Source of the DNA: an uncultured Oscillospiraceae bacterium
GTDB lineage: Bacteria; Bacillota; Clostridia; Oscillospirales; Acutalibacteraceae
DNA: 64,000 nt
Direction of reading: 5' to 3'
Assembly: GCA_900540535.1 (NCBI GenBank)
Contig: UQGM01000001.1
Location: 48,328 to 112,327 of the forward strand
Below, piece after piece: positions 1 through 11,396 of the stretch; the first letter of the stretch is position 1; the number at the start of each line of letters is the position of its first letter. A program made the position numbers and the translations under genes. The notes beneath the pieces are model-generated. The model saw nothing but the letters and a program-made list of their open reading frames with translations. It was not told the DNA's origin and did not search any database.

Positions 1-220
1 TTGCGCTGATTAGTGCTTACTGTTTTGGCAAGCAAAATGCGTTTTTGCTCGACTTTGTCGCTATGGAAAAAAGTATGTGCCCTGCTGCGGCACGAGCAGC
101 AAAACTTACTCATTTATCAGAGTATGGGTAAGAAGCAGCAAGTTAATTACACACTGACTTACAGAAATGAGAAAATACAGCTTTCTGCGTCAAAGTCTCA
201 TAATTTATTAAATTAAAAGT
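1..220 (+). repeat. Repeat cluster A (right-hand module only)
   Basis: This is the right-hand end of the interspersed repeat family described in the findings. It begins with the TTGCGCTGATTAGTGCTTAC segment and continues through a degenerate form of the ACTTTTGTC hairpin to the GTAAGAAGCAGCAAGTTAAT end. The same order occurs at 14807-14960, 37361-37520 and 55998-56130. The rest of the cluster lies left of the window. It sits directly upstream of yaaA, where dnaN would be in Bacillus. A short open frame at 13-216 is repeat sequence and is not called as a gene. Confidence 0.85.
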
Positions 221-252
221 GTATGCTCAGCCTGCAAAGGAGGATTTTTCAT

Positions 253-513
253 ATGAAGATAAAAGTCAAGGTTAAGGAAAAACCGAAAAAAATAATAGAG
301 ATAAATTCTCCGTTTATAAAGCTGGACGCATTTTTAAAGCTTGCCGACTCTGTACAAAGCGGAGGACATGCCAAAATGGCAATACAGAACGAAGAGGTAA
401 AGGTAAACGGAGAAATCTGCACCGCAAGGGGCAAAAAGCTCAGAAATGCAGATGTTGCCGAATTTGACGGAGTGCTTTATGAGGTAAAAGCTGATGAAAG
501 CGCTGACTCTTAA
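253..513 (+). CDS. yaaA: S4 domain protein YaaA (RecF-linked)
   Basis: A small 86-residue basic protein with a single S4 RNA-binding fold, roughly residues 18-80 (FIKLDAFLKLADSVQSGGHA, then VKVNGE and RGKKLR). The family sits between dnaN and recF in many Firmicutes and is thought to bind RNA or the ribosome; its exact role is poorly known. The start is set by AAAGGAGG seven to eight bases upstream of ATG 253, rather than an upstream in-frame ATG at 223. The stop overlaps the recF start by 20 bases, which indicates translational coupling. dnaA and dnaN are not visible upstream; repeat DNA takes that place. Confidence 0.93.
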   Translation: MKIKVKVKEKPKKIIEINSPFIKLDAFLKLADSVQSGGHAKMAIQNEEVKVNGEICTARGKKLRNADVAEFDGVLYEVKADESADS

Positions 514-1669
514 AGCGAAAAATTACCGTAATATAAAAGAGCTTACAATAAATCCCGATCCAGGGGTAAATCTTATATGCGGCGATAACGCCCAGGGAAA
601 AACCAATCTCATTGAGGCAATCTGGCTTTTTACAGGCTGCAAAAGCTTCAGAGGTTCAAAGGATTCGGAGCTTGTGTCTTTCGGCGAAGAAAGGGCAGAG
701 CTGGAATTCGAGTTTTTCTCAGGCGGAAGAGAGCAAAGTGCTCAGATTCAGATAGATAAAAAACGCAGCGGCACTCTCAACGGCGTTAAAATGCAGAGTG
801 TAAGAGAGATGATAGGCGTTTTCAGAGCAGTTGCGTTTTCGCCCATTCATCTGAATATTGTAAAAGGTTCTCCCGAAGAGAGAAGAAAATTTATAGATAT
901 GGCTGTTGCTCAGTCAAGACCCCTTTATGCAAAATCTCTTGCAGGCTATAACAAAGTCCTGAAGCAGAGAAATATGCTTTTAAAAAGTCTTTATTCCAAT
1001 CCGTCCCTTGCAGATACCCTCGATATATGGGACGACCGCCTTGCTTCATACGGAGCGGATATTATTATCTACCGCTATGAATATACCGAGCATCTGAAAA
1101 AAGAGGCGGTACAGATTTATGAGGGACTTTCTTCCAGTAAAGAAGAATTTACTTTTGAATATGTGCCAACAATAAGAAATATTGTAATGGACGGCGATAA
1201 TTTATCAGAGATTAAAGCCGACAGGGGAAAAATCCCCTTTGATGAAAACGGAAAACCTCAATACGGAGAAATAAAACGCAGGCTTTATATGAACCTTGTA
1301 AAGCACAGAAAGGACGATATTTCAAACGGAACCACCTCCTGCGGTCCTCACAGGGATGACTTTGAAATAAAGGTAAATTCCGTTTCGGCACGTTCTTTCG
1401 GTTCGCAGGGACAGCAGCGCTCCTGTGCACTTGCTTTAAAGCTTGGAGAAGCCGAGGTTTTGAAAAAGCTTACTGATACTTCTCCGGTAATACTTCTTGA
1501 CGACGTAATGAGTGAGCTTGACCCATCAAGGCAGGATTATATTTTAAACCGCATTAAGGACAAGCAGGTGTTTATTACCTGCTGTGATTCCATACCGGCT
1601 CTAAATATGTGTGCGGGAAAGATTTTTGAAGTCAAAAACGGAGAAATCAAAGAATATACGAAAAAATAA
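494..1669 (+). CDS. recF: DNA replication and repair protein RecF
   Basis: RecF is an SMC-like ABC ATPase that helps RecO/RecR load RecA at single-strand gaps. The 391-residue length is normal for the family. Visible motifs are Walker A GDNAQGKTNL near residue 30, an ABC-signature region FGSQGQQRS near residue 300, and Walker B VILLDDVMSELD near residue 332. The gene overlaps yaaA and is followed after 39 bases by yaaB, which is the conserved oriC-proximal order of Firmicutes. No truncation or frameshift is seen. Confidence 0.97.
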   Translation: MKALTLKAKNYRNIKELTINPDPGVNLICGDNAQGKTNLIEAIWLFTGCKSFRGSKDSELVSFGEERAELEFEFFSGGREQSAQIQIDKKRSGTLNGVKMQSVREMIGVFRAVAFSPIHLNIVKGSPEERRKFIDMAVAQSRPLYAKSLAGYNKVLKQRNMLLKSLYSNPSLADTLDIWDDRLASYGADIIIYRYEYTEHLKKEAVQIYEGLSSSKEEFTFEYVPTIRNIVMDGDNLSEIKADRGKIPFDENGKPQYGEIKRRLYMNLVKHRKDDISNGTTSCGPHRDDFEIKVNSVSARSFGSQGQQRSCALALKLGEAEVLKKLTDTSPVILLDDVMSELDPSRQDYILNRIKDKQVFITCCDSIPALNMCAGKIFEVKNGEIKEYTKK

Positions 1670-1708
1670 CTTTAAGATAGATTGTATTTTCAGCGGGGAG
1701 TGAAAGGT

Positions 1709-2002
1709 ATGTATCTGCATCTGGGACAGGATACGGTAGTAACCCTTGACAAAATAATAGGCATATTTGACCTTGATACTGCCACTGTCGCAAAGGCATC
1801 GAGAGATTACCTTACCGCCGCCGAAAAAGCTGGGGACGTTATAAACGTTTCCTATGAGCTTCCGAAATCCTTTATCGTCTGTCAGGACGAAACGAGAAAA
1901 AGCGGAAGAGTGGTTTACATTTCACAGATTTCCTGTCAGACCCTTTTAAAGAGAACGGGATTTGTAGGCAATCTTGCAAATATAGAGAGAAACATGAAAT
2001 AG
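1709..2002 (+). CDS. yaaB: YaaB/RemB-like DUF370 protein
   Basis: A 97-residue protein of the DUF370 family (MYLHLGQDTVVTLDKIIGIF). In Bacillus the corresponding gene lies between recF and gyrB, and family members include the extracellular-matrix regulators RemA/RemB. DNA binding is the known role of RemA; it is only inferred here. The start at 1709 is preceded by GGGGAGTGAAAGG; an in-frame upstream start at 1682 has no ribosome binding site. It lies between recF and gyrB on the same strand, so it is probably cotranscribed. Confidence 0.88.
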   Translation: MYLHLGQDTVVTLDKIIGIFDLDTATVAKASRDYLTAAEKAGDVINVSYELPKSFIVCQDETRKSGRVVYISQISCQTLLKRTGFVGNLANIERNMK

Positions 2003-2016
2003 AAGGCTTTTGTTAA

Positions 2017-4023
<2,007 letters not shown>

Positions 4024-4073
4024 AATCTGCTTTATATAACGGCAGGATTAACTTAAACAGATAGGCGGTTAAA

Positions 4074-4652
4074 ATGGAAGATTGTCTTTTAAGAATAGAT
4101 TACCGCATGGTAAAGGAAAATTTTATAGAAAGCGAAATGTGGAAAGAGAAAAAGACAGGTCTTTTAAGGCGTGAAAATAAAATTGCCGGGGGAGTTGTAA
4201 TTGCCATATTCACCTTTGCAAACACAACTCTTAAAGCTCTTTTTCTCGCAGAAGGTGACAGCAGATTTACCTTTGCTTCATTTTTCTTTGACTTTTTGAT
4301 TTTTCTTCTGCTTATTTCAGTTATTTTCCATACTCCGTACAAGATAATAAAGAGAAACAGATTAAGGCTTTTCACTTTGAGAGAGCTTGATAAAAAACCC
4401 TGTTATCTGGAGCTTTACGAAGAATATATGAAATATTCAATTGATTCGGCAGAAGATGTTATTCCCTATGAAAATATAAAATTCATAAGGGAAAGCAGCA
4501 AGACCTTTTCAATTATGCTAAAGGGAAGCCATGAATGCATAAGCATACCCAAACAATGTTTAAGCGGAGATGTAAACGACAGACTTTCCTCAATACTTTA
4601 TGAAAAGGCAGAGAGTGTATTCCATAATTCAAGTTTTTCTGAATTTATATAA
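4074..4652 (+). CDS. YcxB-like membrane protein
   Basis: A 192-residue protein inserted between gyrB and gyrA. It has a short N-terminal cytoplasmic part (LLRIDYRMVKENFIESEMW), two hydrophobic segments at about 40-60 and 68-90, and a C-terminal domain where YENIKFIRESSKTFSIML resembles the YcxB-like domain. Function is unknown. A protein of similar layout is encoded at 52819-53337. It is on the same strand as the gyrase genes, with gaps of 50 and 40 bases, so cotranscription is likely. A direct role in gyrase function is not implied. Confidence 0.7.
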   Translation: MEDCLLRIDYRMVKENFIESEMWKEKKTGLLRRENKIAGGVVIAIFTFANTTLKALFLAEGDSRFTFASFFFDFLIFLLLISVIFHTPYKIIKRNRLRLFTLRELDKKPCYLELYEEYMKYSIDSAEDVIPYENIKFIRESSKTFSIMLKGSHECISIPKQCLSGDVNDRLSSILYEKAESVFHNSSFSEFI

Positions 4653-4692
4653 AAGCAAGGTCTAAATATTTTAAAGATAAGGGCTGATAAAG

Positions 4693-7263
4693 ATGAGCTT
4701 AGATTTTGAAAGGCAGAGTATCGTAAACGTTGACATCAACAAGGAAATGAGAAAATCATTCCTTGATTACTCCATGTCAGTTATCGTTTCGAGAGCTCTT
4801 CCCGATGTAAGGGACGGTTTAAAGCCTGTTCACAGGAGAATTCTTTACACCATGTACGAAGCGGGACTTTATCCCGAAAAACCCTATAAAAAGTGCGCCG
4901 CAACAGTCGGTGATGTTCTCGGTAAATATCACCCCCACGGTGACGCTTCAGTTTACGATGCCCTTGTAAGGCTTGCGCAGAGCTTTTCAATGAGATACAC
5001 TCTCGTTGACGGTCACGGTAACTTCGGTTCAATCGACGGTGACCCGCCTGCTGCATACCGTTATACAGAGGCTAAAATGAGCAAAATCTCCATGGAGATG
5101 CTCAGAAACATAGACAAGAATACAGTTGATTTCATACCCAACTACGACGATAACCATAAAGAGCCCACAGTGCTCCCCTCACGTTTTCCGAACCTGCTTG
5201 TAAACGGTTCAACAGGTATCGCCGTAGGTATGGCTACAAATATTCCGCCCCACAATCTCAGAGAAGTTGTGGACGGTATGTGCTGCCTTATTGATAACCC
5301 CGATGCAGAGCTTCCGGAGCTTATGGAGCACATCAAAGGACCCGATTTCCCCACAGCGGGTATCATCATGGGCAAGGCCGGCATCAGAGCCGCCTATGCA
5401 ACAGGCCGAGGCAGAATTTTTGTAAGAGCCAGAGCCGAAATTGAAGAGAAGAAAAACGGAAGATTTACAATCAATATTTCCGAGCTTCCCTATCAGGTAA
5501 ATAAGGCAAGGCTTATTGAATCCATTGCCGACCTTGTTAAGGAAAAGAGAATTGAGGGTATTTCAGGCGTCAGCGACTACTCTTCAAGAGAGGGTATCCA
5601 TGTTGCTATCGACCTTAAAAGGGATGCAAATCCTCAGGTTGTTTTGAATCAGCTCTATTCCTACACTCAGATGCAGGTTACTTTCGGCGCAATTATGATT
5701 GCCCTTGTAAACGGCGAACCGAAAGTTCTCAACTTAAAGGAAATTCTTCAGAATTATATAGAGTATCAGCGTGAAGTAATAGTCCGCAGAACAAACTATG
5801 ACCTTAAAAAAGCTCAGGACAGAGCCCATATCTTAGAGGGATTGATGGTCGCAATCGACTTCATCGACGAAGTTATTGCCATTATCAGAGCTTCAAAGGA
5901 TATCCCAACTGCAAAAGCCGCCCTTATGGAACGCTTCGGTCTTGATGACATTCAGGCTCAGGCAATTGTTCAGATGCGTATCGGACAGCTGACAGGTCTT
6001 GAAAGACAGAAGATTGAAGAAGAACTGGCTGCTCTCAAAGTAAAAATCCAGGAGCTTCTTGCAATCTTAGGCGATGAAAGCAAAATAATGGAAATCATCA
6101 AAACTGAGGCAAGAGAGATTGCAGACAAATTCGGTGATGAGAGAAGAACAGAGATTGCAAACGTCACAGGCGAAGTTGATATAGAGGATCTTATCCCCGA
6201 GGAGACCTGTGTATTTACCCTTACTACAATGGGATACACAAAGCGTCTGCCTGTTGATTCCTATAAGCTTCAGCGCAGAGGCGGCAGAGGCGTTATGGGC
6301 ATGACCCGCCGTGAAGAGGACGTTGCAGAGACAATGTTCACTTGCTCCACCCATGAATATGTAATGTTCTTTACTTCAAGAGGCAGAGCTTATCGCTTAA
6401 AGGGATATGAGATTCCCGAAGGCGGAAGAACCAGCAAAGGTATGAATATAGTAAACCTTATCCCCGTTGAACAGGGTGAAAGGGTATCGGCTATGATAAG
6501 AGTGCCTGAATTTGAAGAGGGTGCATACCTTTGCATGGTTACAAGAAAGGGTATCATAAAGCGTACACCTCTTGAGGTTTATGCAAATGTAAGAAAGAGC
6601 GGCGTTATAGCCGTAACACTTGACGATGACGACGAGCTTGCATGGGTACATCTTACAAGCGGAAACGATGATTTACTTGTGGCAACCAAAAAGGGTATGT
6701 CAATCCGCTTCAGTGAAAGCGATGTAAGACCCCTTGGCAGAACTGCAAGAGGCGTTAAGTCAATAGAGCTTGACGAGGGTGACGAAGTAATCGGTATGGC
6801 TGTGCTTCATGAGGGCGACAGCGTTCTTACCGTCAGCGAAACAGGCTACGGAAGAAGAAGCAGCGAGGCCGATTACAGAATCCAGTCAAGAGGCGGTAAG
6901 GGACTTAAAAACTACCGTACTGCTGAATATGGCGACGTTGCTGCAATACGCACAGTAAGCGATGATGAGGACGTCATACTTATTTCTTCAGACGGTATAA
7001 TCATCAGAATTTATGCTGCTGACATAAGCGAATTCAACCGTCCTGCAAAGGGTGTAAGACTTATGCGTGTAAGCGAAGGTGAAAAGGTTGTAACTGTTGC
7101 CGGAGCTGAGCACGAAGAGGAAAGCGAAGAAACCGCTGTTCCGGATGAAACAGCCGATGCAGGAAGCGGCGCTGCTGAGGATACAGCAGAAGAAGCAGTA
7201 TCCGATGTAAAGACAGAAAACGAAGAAGCTTCAGAAAATGACGCTTCCGAATCAGAAGAGTAA
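4693..7263 (+). CDS. gyrA: DNA gyrase subunit A
   Basis: Breakage-reunion subunit of gyrase, 856 residues. The catalytic tyrosine lies in AAYRYTEAK near residue 123. The quinolone-determining segment reads [11 protein letters not shown], so Ala occupies the position of E. coli Ser83, while the Asp87 equivalent is present. The C-terminal beta-pinwheel begins near 500 and has the GyrA box QRRGGRG, which distinguishes gyrase from topoisomerase IV. The last 50 or so residues form a strongly acidic Glu/Asp/Ser/Ala-rich tail. The gene is followed by a terminator hairpin. Confidence 0.98.
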   Translation: MSLDFERQSIVNVDINKEMRKSFLDYSMSVIVSRALPDVRDGLKPVHRRILYTMYEAGLYPEKPYKKCAATVGDVLGKYHPHGDASVYDALVRLAQSFSMRYTLVDGHGNFGSIDGDPPAAYRYTEAKMSKISMEMLRNIDKNTVDFIPNYDDNHKEPTVLPSRFPNLLVNGSTGIAVGMATNIPPHNLREVVDGMCCLIDNPDAELPELMEHIKGPDFPTAGIIMGKAGIRAAYATGRGRIFVRARAEIEEKKNGRFTINISELPYQVNKARLIESIADLVKEKRIEGISGVSDYSSREGIHVAIDLKRDANPQVVLNQLYSYTQMQVTFGAIMIALVNGEPKVLNLKEILQNYIEYQREVIVRRTNYDLKKAQDRAHILEGLMVAIDFIDEVIAIIRASKDIPTAKAALMERFGLDDIQAQAIVQMRIGQLTGLERQKIEEELAALKVKIQELLAILGDESKIMEIIKTEAREIADKFGDERRTEIANVTGEVDIEDLIPEETCVFTLTTMGYTKRLPVDSYKLQRRGGRGVMGMTRREEDVAETMFTCSTHEYVMFFTSRGRAYRLKGYEIPEGGRTSKGMNIVNLIPVEQGERVSAMIRVPEFEEGAYLCMVTRKGIIKRTPLEVYANVRKSGVIAVTLDDDDELAWVHLTSGNDDLLVATKKGMSIRFSESDVRPLGRTARGVKSIELDEGDEVIGMAVLHEGDSVLTVSETGYGRRSSEADYRIQSRGGKGLKNYRTAEYGDVAAIRTVSDDEDVILISSDGIIIRIYAADISEFNRPAKGVRLMRVSEGEKVVTVAGAEHEEESEETAVPDETADAGSGAAEDTAEEAVSDVKTENEEASENDASESEE

Positions 7264-7294
7264 TACAATAAAGAAAAGTTAACAGCAGATAATA

Positions 7295-7332
7295 ACCCCT
7301 GCAATAAGTTAAAAGCTTATTGCAGGGTTTTA
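7295..7332 (+). terminator. Intrinsic terminator of gyrA
   Basis: CCCTGCAATAAG pairs with CTTATTGCAGGG across a short AT loop and is followed by TTTTAT. It lies 32 bases after the gyrA stop codon. Confidence 0.85.
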
Positions 7333-7420
7333 TCTATAATAGTATGAACACATATATATATTTAATCTGCTCACAGGTGTTATATTTCCACATTACTATA
7401 ATATAATGTGGAAAATTTAC

Positions 7421-7465
7421 TTTAAAAAACATCTCCCGAAAATGCTTTTGCAAATTTCGGGAGAT
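7421..7465 (-). terminator. Intrinsic terminator of the sensor kinase operon
   Basis: Read on the minus strand, ATCTCCCGAAA pairs with TTTCGGGAGAT and is followed by a run of T residues (the complement of TTTAAAAAAC at 7421-7430). A second AT-rich hairpin, TTTCCACATTA against TAATGTGGAAA, lies at about 7386-7414. Confidence 0.8.
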
Positions 7466-7507
7466 GAACCATATGGTTTTTATTTAATGGGTGTTTTAAT
7501 TGCTCAT

Positions 7508-10141
7508 TTATTTATTAGTTGGCGGCGTGAAATTATGTGAAGCGTCAATCTGTCTGCGTCGGAGTTCTTCCGCCATTTGATTGCTTACCTTTAAATCAGG
7601 GGGAAGATTAAAGGATGCTTTAAGATTTACATTTTGTGATGAGTATCTGCGTGCTGTTTCCTGTTCCAAAAGTGACTTTTTGTTTGTCTCTTCATCCTCC
7701 GAAACAAGGGGAAGCTCGAGAGTGGCTTTAAAGAGATCGCCGTCAATTTCAATTGTAAATCTGCCGCCCTGAAGTTCGCAGAGACTCTTTGCAATTGAAA
7801 GACCGAGTCCGCTGCCCTCAGTTGATCTGGATGCGTCGCCTCTTACAAATCTCTGAGTTAATTCGTCAGGTGAAATATCAAGAGCTTTTTCGGAGACGTT
7901 CTTAATTGAGAATCTGCCCCAGCCGTCCTTTTCATCAACTGTAATATATGCTCTTGTACCTTTGAGAGAGTATTTCTTTACATTGCTGAAAAGGTTATCT
8001 ATTATTCGCCATGTCTTTTGGTTATCAGCCAAAACTACCGGCTGCTTTTCAGGGGTATTTATGCGAATCTCTATGCCTCTTTCCTTAAGTGCATCCTCAT
8101 GTTCTCCAACTGCCTGAACTGCCAGCTCATAAAGATTCATTTTGATTTTTGTAATTTTAATATTTCCCGTGCTTGCCTTTGACGCTTCCACAAGGTCTTC
8201 AATGAGCTTTTTAAGCTTTTCTGATTTATCGCTTAATACTCCTATATATTCCTTTGCGGTTTCGTCGGTGATGTCGCATCTGCCCAGAAGGTCAACATAG
8301 TTTATTATTGAGGTGAGGGGAGTTTTAAGGTCATGGGAAACGTTTGTAATAAGCTCTGTTTTCATGCGCTCACCCTTGATTGCCTCATTAACTGCTGTTT
8401 TAAGTCCGTTCTGCATATTTTCAACATCACGGGCAAAGCCCTTTACCGGCTCTTTCATTTTTGAATAATCCAGTGAGAAATTAAAATCTCCCTGAGAGCC
8501 TTTCTTTATTTCGGTAAAAATTTTATCAAGGTTTTTAATTGTCTCGAAATTCTTTATGAAGAATATGATGTTAAACACACTTGCCGGAATAAGGCAAAGG
8601 AATAAGAGAATTCCAAATTCACCGGAGTCAAAACCAATAAAACCTAACAGGAAAAATACGGCATTGGCTGCAAAGAAAAGTACTATTTTCCAGAGAACTG
8701 ATTTTTTAAGGCAATTGAAATGATAGCCTAAATCAAGTTCGGATTTTATTTTGTTTGCACATTTTTTAAAGAAGTGTGCTATTTTTCTTACGGTTACATA
8801 CCAGAGTGAGTGCTTAATAAGAGTGCGTAATTTTACACTTCTTACAAAGGACATGAACCATTCAAGAAGCAAAACAGCGCATACAAATGTGACAGCTGTA
8901 AATAAATTCGTATTTATAGCAGAGACTCCGTTATAACCTAATGCATTTGATTCATTTAATTTTTCAATTTCTTCCCACATGGATGAACTATAAAAAACAT
9001 AGGTATAAAGTCCCGCAAAGAAAATAAGTGCTCCTGTAATAATAAAGTGCAGGTCGTGGAAGCAGCGGTCAATTGCGGCTTCCTCAACAGGAGAATTTTT
9101 ATCCTTTCTGCCTGCGATGATCATAAGATAAATTATGCCCATAACTGCACCGAATGCACAGATAGCTCCGGTATAAATTGAATCATTAAGCTGTTCGTAA
9201 TTAAGAGCATAATCCTGTGATGCTTTGTAATATTTGTCATTTGGGAAAAAGTCGGTATTTATGCCAAAAGTTATATTTCCTCCCATTGCATAGTAGCGAT
9301 CGGCAATTGAAGAGGAAATATATGACGGTATATTTGCATGATTTATGACCATTCCGTCAGAAGATACTGCAAAAGGGACATTCGAAACATCCCCTGTATA
9401 ATTTCTGTCCTCTCTTTTTTCAACTCCGTCAATGTTTGTGAAAAAACAAGTTCCGTCATCATATATAAACTGAAAATTTTCTAAGCTTTCTATTTCATTT
9501 TTCAGTTCTTCGTATTTATTTAAAAAGTCTTGCTTTTCAGAATTTATATTATTTTCAAGATTTTTTTCTGCATTGCTGCGTATATAATTGACCTCGTTTT
9601 CCAGAAGTCCATAATAATAATCATCGAGAACTTTTTTGGCATTTTCGAGAGTATAAATATTTGCCGTACTGTCATTTTGTGATGCATTAACAGTAGTAGT
9701 TTCTAAATCAAGATTGTTTTCGCTATTATCTGGATTTACCTCAGAATAAAGTTCGGCATCCGATGATCCGTATTGTGTCATGTAATACTGAACTTTTTCT
9801 GTTATTTCATCCTGCGTATTTTTTTCGGAACCGGCTCTGAGCTGCGCTTCATGATCAGCCCAGGCCTTTCCGCTTTTAACATATTCTTCGTCCCCGTGAT
9901 AAAGTTCCATATAAACTTGTATTTTCTCTACATCACCGCTTACCATTTCAGCGAAAGAGGAGGACGATTTGAAATCTTCTACATAATTGTAATTTACGCC
10001 GTAAGTACGATAAAATAATGCATCTGCAATCATAACTTTGAACAGCGCTCTTCCTGCTATGGCAATACATCCTGCCGTCAAAAAAAAGATTATTACTTTT
10101 ACAAATATGCTGTAACTAAATTTTCTCAATTTTGTAGCCAA
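7508..10141 (-). CDS. Membrane sensor histidine kinase
   Basis: An 877-residue two-component sensor. There is a first membrane segment at about 14-35, a large extracytoplasmic region to about residue 320 rich in Asn, Asp and Glu, then several hydrophobic segments at about 325-345, 365-385, 415-435, 490-510 and 515-535. A HAMP-like linker leads to HisKA with NVSHDLKTPLTS (His near residue 600), followed by the HATPase motifs NLFSNVKKY and GSGLGLSIAK. A Gln/Arg/Asn-rich tail of about 60 residues follows the catalytic domain. The start is TTG at 10141 and overlaps the regulator gene by 26 bases. The signal sensed is unknown. Confidence 0.93.
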   Translation of the reverse strand: MATKLRKFSYSIFVKVIIFFLTAGCIAIAGRALFKVMIADALFYRTYGVNYNYVEDFKSSSSFAEMVSGDVEKIQVYMELYHGDEEYVKSGKAWADHEAQLRAGSEKNTQDEITEKVQYYMTQYGSSDAELYSEVNPDNSENNLDLETTTVNASQNDSTANIYTLENAKKVLDDYYYGLLENEVNYIRSNAEKNLENNINSEKQDFLNKYEELKNEIESLENFQFIYDDGTCFFTNIDGVEKREDRNYTGDVSNVPFAVSSDGMVINHANIPSYISSSIADRYYAMGGNITFGINTDFFPNDKYYKASQDYALNYEQLNDSIYTGAICAFGAVMGIIYLMIIAGRKDKNSPVEEAAIDRCFHDLHFIITGALIFFAGLYTYVFYSSSMWEEIEKLNESNALGYNGVSAINTNLFTAVTFVCAVLLLEWFMSFVRSVKLRTLIKHSLWYVTVRKIAHFFKKCANKIKSELDLGYHFNCLKKSVLWKIVLFFAANAVFFLLGFIGFDSGEFGILLFLCLIPASVFNIIFFIKNFETIKNLDKIFTEIKKGSQGDFNFSLDYSKMKEPVKGFARDVENMQNGLKTAVNEAIKGERMKTELITNVSHDLKTPLTSIINYVDLLGRCDITDETAKEYIGVLSDKSEKLKKLIEDLVEASKASTGNIKITKIKMNLYELAVQAVGEHEDALKERGIEIRINTPEKQPVVLADNQKTWRIIDNLFSNVKKYSLKGTRAYITVDEKDGWGRFSIKNVSEKALDISPDELTQRFVRGDASRSTEGSGLGLSIAKSLCELQGGRFTIEIDGDLFKATLELPLVSEDEETNKKSLLEQETARRYSSQNVNLKASFNLPPDLKVSNQMAEELRRRQIDASHNFTPPTNK

Positions 10142-10805
10142 TTCCCCACACCACCTTTAAGTATTTCGGCTCCTTGGGATTGATTTCTATCTTTTCCCTT
10201 ATTCGCCTTATATGAACAGTTACCGTTTTTTCCGTGGAAAAGCTCGGCTCATTCCATACGGATTCATAAATCTGCTGAGTTGAAAGCACTCTTCCGATAT
10301 TGCTCATAAGCAGTTCCACTATTCCGTATTCTCTTGCGGTAAGATGAACCGGTTCTCCGTCAACAGTAAGTTCTCTGGCGGCGGTGTCGAGCACCAAGCC
10401 GCCGTTTACGATTGCGTTCTCCTTTTTATTGATGCTGCCGAGGTTGACAAATCGTCTTATCTGAGATTTTACTCTCGCTACAAGCTCAAGGGGATTAAAA
10501 GGTTTTGTAACATAATCATCTGCGCCGAAGGTAAGTCCCGTAATTTTATCGGAATCCTCGCTCTTTGCCGAAAGTAAGATAATGGGAAAATTATGATTCT
10601 CACGAAGCTTCAAGGTGGTTCCAAGTCCGTCAAGTCCCGGCATCATGATATCCATAACCGCACAGTGGATATCCTTGCCTTTGACCGCTTCAACGGCCTC
10701 TTCTCCGTTTTCTGCACGGACAATATTATAGCCCTCAGCCTTGAGATAAATTTCGATTGAATCAAGTATTGCCTTATCGTCGTCACAAACAAGTATGTTA
10801 TACAT
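10116..10805 (-). CDS. OmpR/PhoB-family response regulator
   Basis: A 229-residue DNA-binding response regulator, partner of the overlapping sensor kinase. The receiver domain (1-120) has the acidic pair in VCDDD, the phospho-acceptor Asp in CAVMDIMMPGLDG, and the conserved Lys in DDYVTKPFNPLEL. The winged-helix effector domain (about 130-229) carries TAREYGIVELL, TVTVHIRRIREKIE and the terminal VWGIGYKIE. The start has GAGGAAAAGGG upstream. A TATAAT-like -10 box on the minus strand is visible at 10847-10852. The target genes are unknown. Confidence 0.95.
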   Translation of the reverse strand: MYNILVCDDDKAILDSIEIYLKAEGYNIVRAENGEEAVEAVKGKDIHCAVMDIMMPGLDGLGTTLKLRENHNFPIILLSAKSEDSDKITGLTFGADDYVTKPFNPLELVARVKSQIRRFVNLGSINKKENAIVNGGLVLDTAARELTVDGEPVHLTAREYGIVELLMSNIGRVLSTQQIYESVWNEPSFSTEKTVTVHIRRIREKIEINPKEPKYLKVVWGIGYKIEKI

Positions 10806-10873
10806 TTACCCTTTTCCTCTCTTTGTTCATAAAACTTTTTATGTCAATTATACACCAGCATGACAATAAAAAG

Positions 10874-10947
10874 AAGTGCTGCGGCAGAATTGCGCCTTTT
10901 CTTCCGCAGTTACTATTGTGAAGGATAATAGTTACAATTCAGCACTT
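10874..10947. other. Nested inverted repeats in the intergenic region
   Basis: AAGTGCTG at 10874-10881 pairs with CAGCACTT at 10940-10947. Inside, CTGCGG pairs with CCGCAG and an 11-base arm around GTTACTATTGT pairs imperfectly with ATAATAGTTAC. The structure lies between the response regulator and the cobalamin-controlled promoter. It could be a terminator, an operator or a small RNA; no long T-run is present. Confidence 0.4.
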
Positions 10948-10988
10948 GCGTTTATTACAATTTTATTACAATTATTTTAACCTTTTGT

Positions 10989-11017
10989 TTGACATGAAAG
11001 CAAAGGTAATGTATAGT
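10989..11017 (+). promoter_or_regulatory. Sigma-A promoter of the cobalamin-controlled operon
   Basis: TTGACA at 10989-10994 and TATAGT at 11012-11017 are separated by 17 bases. The predicted transcript starts at about 11024, just before the riboswitch. Confidence 0.85.
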
Positions 11018-11035
11018 AACTATGACAACTTCACA

Positions 11036-11222
11036 CGGGGGCGTATGCCCCGGCGGATTACGGTTTTGCCGAAAGGCAGATTAAAAGGGAATGCGGTCAG
11101 ATTCCGCAGCAGCCCCCGCTACTGTAAAAATGACGAAGACTTTTAGAGCTTAGGCTCTGCCACTGGGAAACCGGGAAGGTTAAGTCTGAGGATGATTTTG
11201 AGCCAGGAGACCTGCCGTAGTG
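11036..11222 (+). ncRNA. Cobalamin riboswitch
   Basis: The conserved cobalamin aptamer elements appear in order: AAAAGGGAA at 11083, GCAGCCCCCGCTACTGT at 11107, CCACTGGGAAACCGGGAAGG at 11160, and the B12 box GAGCCAGGAGACCTGCC at 11200. Adenosylcobalamin-class riboswitches normally switch expression off when the vitamin is abundant. It lies between a sigma-A promoter and an intrinsic terminator, ahead of a surface protein gene, a DUF4430-type lipoprotein and an ECF transporter. Confidence 0.97.
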
Positions 11223-11313
11223 CGTTGATTGCTGATTTCGGTGGGAGATCGAGGCGATTCAAGGAAAAAAGCGGATTTTGTATTTTCATTTCCGGTTTCT
11301 TTCTCATGCCTTA

Positions 11314-11340
11314 AGCCGAGCTATCAGCCCGGCTTTTTTG
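11314..11340 (+). terminator. Riboswitch expression-platform terminator
   Basis: AGCCGAGC pairs with GCCCGGCT around a TATCA loop, with one mismatch, and TTTTTT follows. It lies between the aptamer and the first coding start, so it is the likely cobalamin-dependent attenuator. The competing antiterminator helix was not resolved by eye. Confidence 0.75.
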
Positions 11341-11396
11341 TTTTTCCCTTTAGGTATGGTGTGAAGCTGCCTAAAAAAGAGAAAGGAAGAAAGAAA

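Noticed and set aside
13..216. Short open frame in repeat cluster A
   Set aside because: The same peptide-like sequence continues into the upstream part of the frame at 14832, which is repeat DNA with no ribosome binding site. It follows from nucleotide conservation of the repeat.
11229..11396. In-frame upstream extension of the propeller gene
   Set aside because: It lies inside the riboswitch leader and terminator, and the ATG at 11397 has a good ribosome binding site followed by a signal peptide.
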